Shown piece by piece: positions 6,344 through 7,613 of a DNA stretch of 7,613 bases. Source of the DNA: Firmicutes bacterium UBA1535. GTDB taxonomy: Bacteria > Bacillota > Clostridia > Tissierellales > Sedimentibacteraceae. The position numbers and the translations under genes were made by a program. Under the pieces are notes generated by a model. That model was not told where the DNA came from. It did no database searches and worked only from the letters and a program-made list of their open reading frames with translations. Every line of letters starts with the position of its first letter. Within the stretch, counting starts at the first letter, position 1. The DNA lies in the NCBI GenBank assembly GCA_002323775.1, contig DCPV01000148.1, positions 1 through 7,613 of the forward strand, in the 5' to 3' direction.

Positions 6344-7210
6344 ATGAATTGGATATATAACTTTCCATTTAGACTCCCTTTGAATTTAAAAGCAATAGAT
6401 AGTGCTGTCAGGTCCTTTAGTGTTAAATACGACGCTTTCTTTGGAGTTATTACAAAGTCTTTGTCAAGCTTAGTAGGGATGATAAACAAGGCACTTGAAT
6501 TTATACCTTGGTCTGTTTTTATACTTTTTATAATAATAGCCACATGGAAAATTTCTGGGAAGATCAGCAAGAGTATATTATATGGTGCATTATTATTTTT
6601 GATAGGTATATCAGGCTTATGGGCGTTGATGATTGAAACCTTATCTATCATAATAGCGTCTGTTTTTATTTCACTGTTATTAGGATTTCCAATAGGAATA
6701 CTCGTATCTTCAAGTAATAGAGCAGATAGAATAATTCGTCCTATTTTAGATACTATGCAAACCATGCCTGTATTCGTATATTTGATTCCAGCTATGCTGT
6801 TCTTTGGTTTAGGGAAGCCTCCCGCTGTAATTGCTACTACTATATATGCTATAGTTCCCATGATACGTTTGACTAATCATGGAATAAGGCAGATTGATAA
6901 AGAAGTGGTGGAAGCCTCTGTATCCTTTGGCTCTACAAAGCTTCAATCGCTTATAAAGGTACAGATACCACAGGCGTTGCCGACAATAATGACTGGAGTT
7001 AACCAAACATTGATGATGGCGATGTCAATGGTAGTTACTACATCTATGATTGGTGCTTCAGGTCTTGGGATGGAAGTAATGCTTGGAGTAAATCGTATCG
7101 AAATTGGAAGGGGACTTGTATCAGGTTCAGCGGTAGTTATTATAGCAGTTATATTGGATAGACTTACACAAGGAATGATTAGGCGTAGTGAGGTGAATGC
7201 AGATGGATAA
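6344..7210 (+). CDS. proW: Glycine betaine/proline-type ABC transporter permease (ProW/OpuAB-like)
   Basis: This 288-aa inner-membrane protein forms the channel of the osmolyte importer. A soluble or amphipathic N-terminus (1-50) precedes membrane segments at about 52-67, 77-96, 99-121, 143-157, 160-176, 218-240 and 257-272. The family motif DTMQTMPVFVYLIPA (136-150) and the EAA loop EASVSFGSTKLQ followed by PQALP (190-213), which touches the ATPase, are intact. MTGVNQTLMMAMSMVV (216-231) and the end ILDRLTQGM (270-278) closely match E. coli ProW. GGGGGTGA lies about 7 nt before the ATG, 16 nt after the binding-protein gene. Its last 8 nt overlap the ATPase gene. It is a single permease domain with no fused binding domain. 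Confidence 0.94.
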   Translation: MNWIYNFPFRLPLNLKAIDSAVRSFSVKYDAFFGVITKSLSSLVGMINKALEFIPWSVFILFIIIATWKISGKISKSILYGALLFLIGISGLWALMIETLSIIIASVFISLLLGFPIGILVSSSNRADRIIRPILDTMQTMPVFVYLIPAMLFFGLGKPPAVIATTIYAIVPMIRLTNHGIRQIDKEVVEASVSFGSTKLQSLIKVQIPQALPTIMTGVNQTLMMAMSMVVTTSMIGASGLGMEVMLGVNRIEIGRGLVSGSAVVIIAVILDRLTQGMIRRSEVNADG

Positions 7211-7613
7211 TAATAAAGAGTATATATTGAGTGTAAAAAATGTTTCTAAGCTATATGGAATGGATAAAATCAAAGCTATCGAGATGAAAAAGAAGGGCGT
7301 TGATAAGGACGAAATATATAAAAAGACTGGAGTTACAATTGCTCTTTGGGATATAAACTTAGAGGTTAAAAAAGGAGAGGTATTTGTAATTATAGGACTA
7401 TCAGGCTCTGGTAAATCTACCTTGATACGATGCTTTAATATGCTTAATAAGCCAAGTCACGGTAAGATTTTATTCAAAGGAAATGATATAGGCAGGTTTA
7501 ATAGAAAAGAGCTTAAGGAGTATAGAAGAAATAAAATTTCTATGGTGTTTCAACATTTTGGTTACATGTCACAGAGAAATGTGTTAGAAAATGTGGAATA
7601 TGGACTAGAAATA
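7203..7613 (+). CDS. proV: Glycine betaine/proline-type ABC transporter ATP-binding protein (ProV/OpuAA-like), N-terminal part (cut by window edge)
   Basis: The first 137 codons are present; the gene runs off the right edge. ATG at 7203 overlaps the permease stop by 8 nt, with GAGGTGA (7190-7196) upstream, so it is translationally coupled. The N-terminus has the insert typical of ProV/OpuAA before the P-loop (AIEMKKKGVDKDEIYKKTG, about 25-43). The Walker A GLSGSGKST then lies at about 65-73 and the Q-loop MVFQHFGYMSQRNVLENV near 114-131. The signature LSGGQ, Walker B and any C-terminal CBS domains lie beyond the window. In related OpuCA/OpuAA proteins CBS domains can bind c-di-AMP, so a second layer of c-di-AMP control is possible but cannot be seen here. 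It powers solute uptake from the cytoplasmic face. Confidence 0.95.
   Translation, partial: MDNNKEYILSVKNVSKLYGMDKIKAIEMKKKGVDKDEIYKKTGVTIALWDINLEVKKGEVFVIIGLSGSGKSTLIRCFNMLNKPSHGKILFKGNDIGRFNRKELKEYRRNKISMVFQHFGYMSQRNVLENVEYGLEI

Noticed and set aside
6316..6861. A 181-codon open frame on the minus strand
   Set aside because: It lies antisense to the start of the permease gene, has no ribosome site, and reads as a mirror of the hydrophobic permease codons. The plus-strand gene is unambiguous.

Overview
The window comes from an AT-rich, low-GC Gram-positive bacterium, most likely an anaerobic Clostridia-type Bacillota. The signs are strong GGAGG ribosome sites, near-consensus sigma-A promoters, a c-di-AMP (ydaO/yuaA-type) riboswitch ahead of an osmolyte transporter, and a Cat1-type CoA-transferase. 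No mobile element, CRISPR array, rRNA or tRNA was seen.

Left block (minus strand, 1-2700). A near-consensus promoter (2670-2698) reads into a cobalamin riboswitch (about 2487-2650). This is followed by a hairpin that can hide a Shine-Dalgarno, a 40-codon open frame with that Shine-Dalgarno, and an intrinsic terminator lying inside the frame. After these come a 510-aa succinyl/acetyl-CoA:CoA-transferase, an unrecognised 144-aa protein, and the start of an ArAE/FUSC-type membrane protein that runs off the left edge. The last two genes overlap by 4 nt.

Middle block (minus strand, 2975-4712). A consensus promoter sits inside a 60-bp region with two inverted copies of a GACATATGTC palindrome. It drives a tight three-gene operon: a DUF134 helix-turn-helix protein, an Mrp/NBP35 iron-sulfur carrier ATPase, and a NifX/NifB-C-like protein with a His/Cys-rich tail. 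Together they look like an iron-sulfur or metal-cofactor assembly unit with its own regulator.

Right block (plus strand, 4876-7613). An extended -10 promoter leads into a c-di-AMP riboswitch and a leader of about 400 nt. Then come genes for a ProX-like lipoprotein, a ProW-like permease and a ProV-like ATPase (cut by the right edge), which form a glycine betaine/proline-type ABC importer. This fits the known role of c-di-AMP in shutting down osmolyte uptake. The middle and right blocks diverge from the 4713-4875 gap.

The most interesting part is the cobalamin leader. Its layout suggests that B12 controls translation of a tiny frame, and that this translation may in turn decide whether the terminator ahead of the CoA-transferase forms. 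This is inference from sequence alone.
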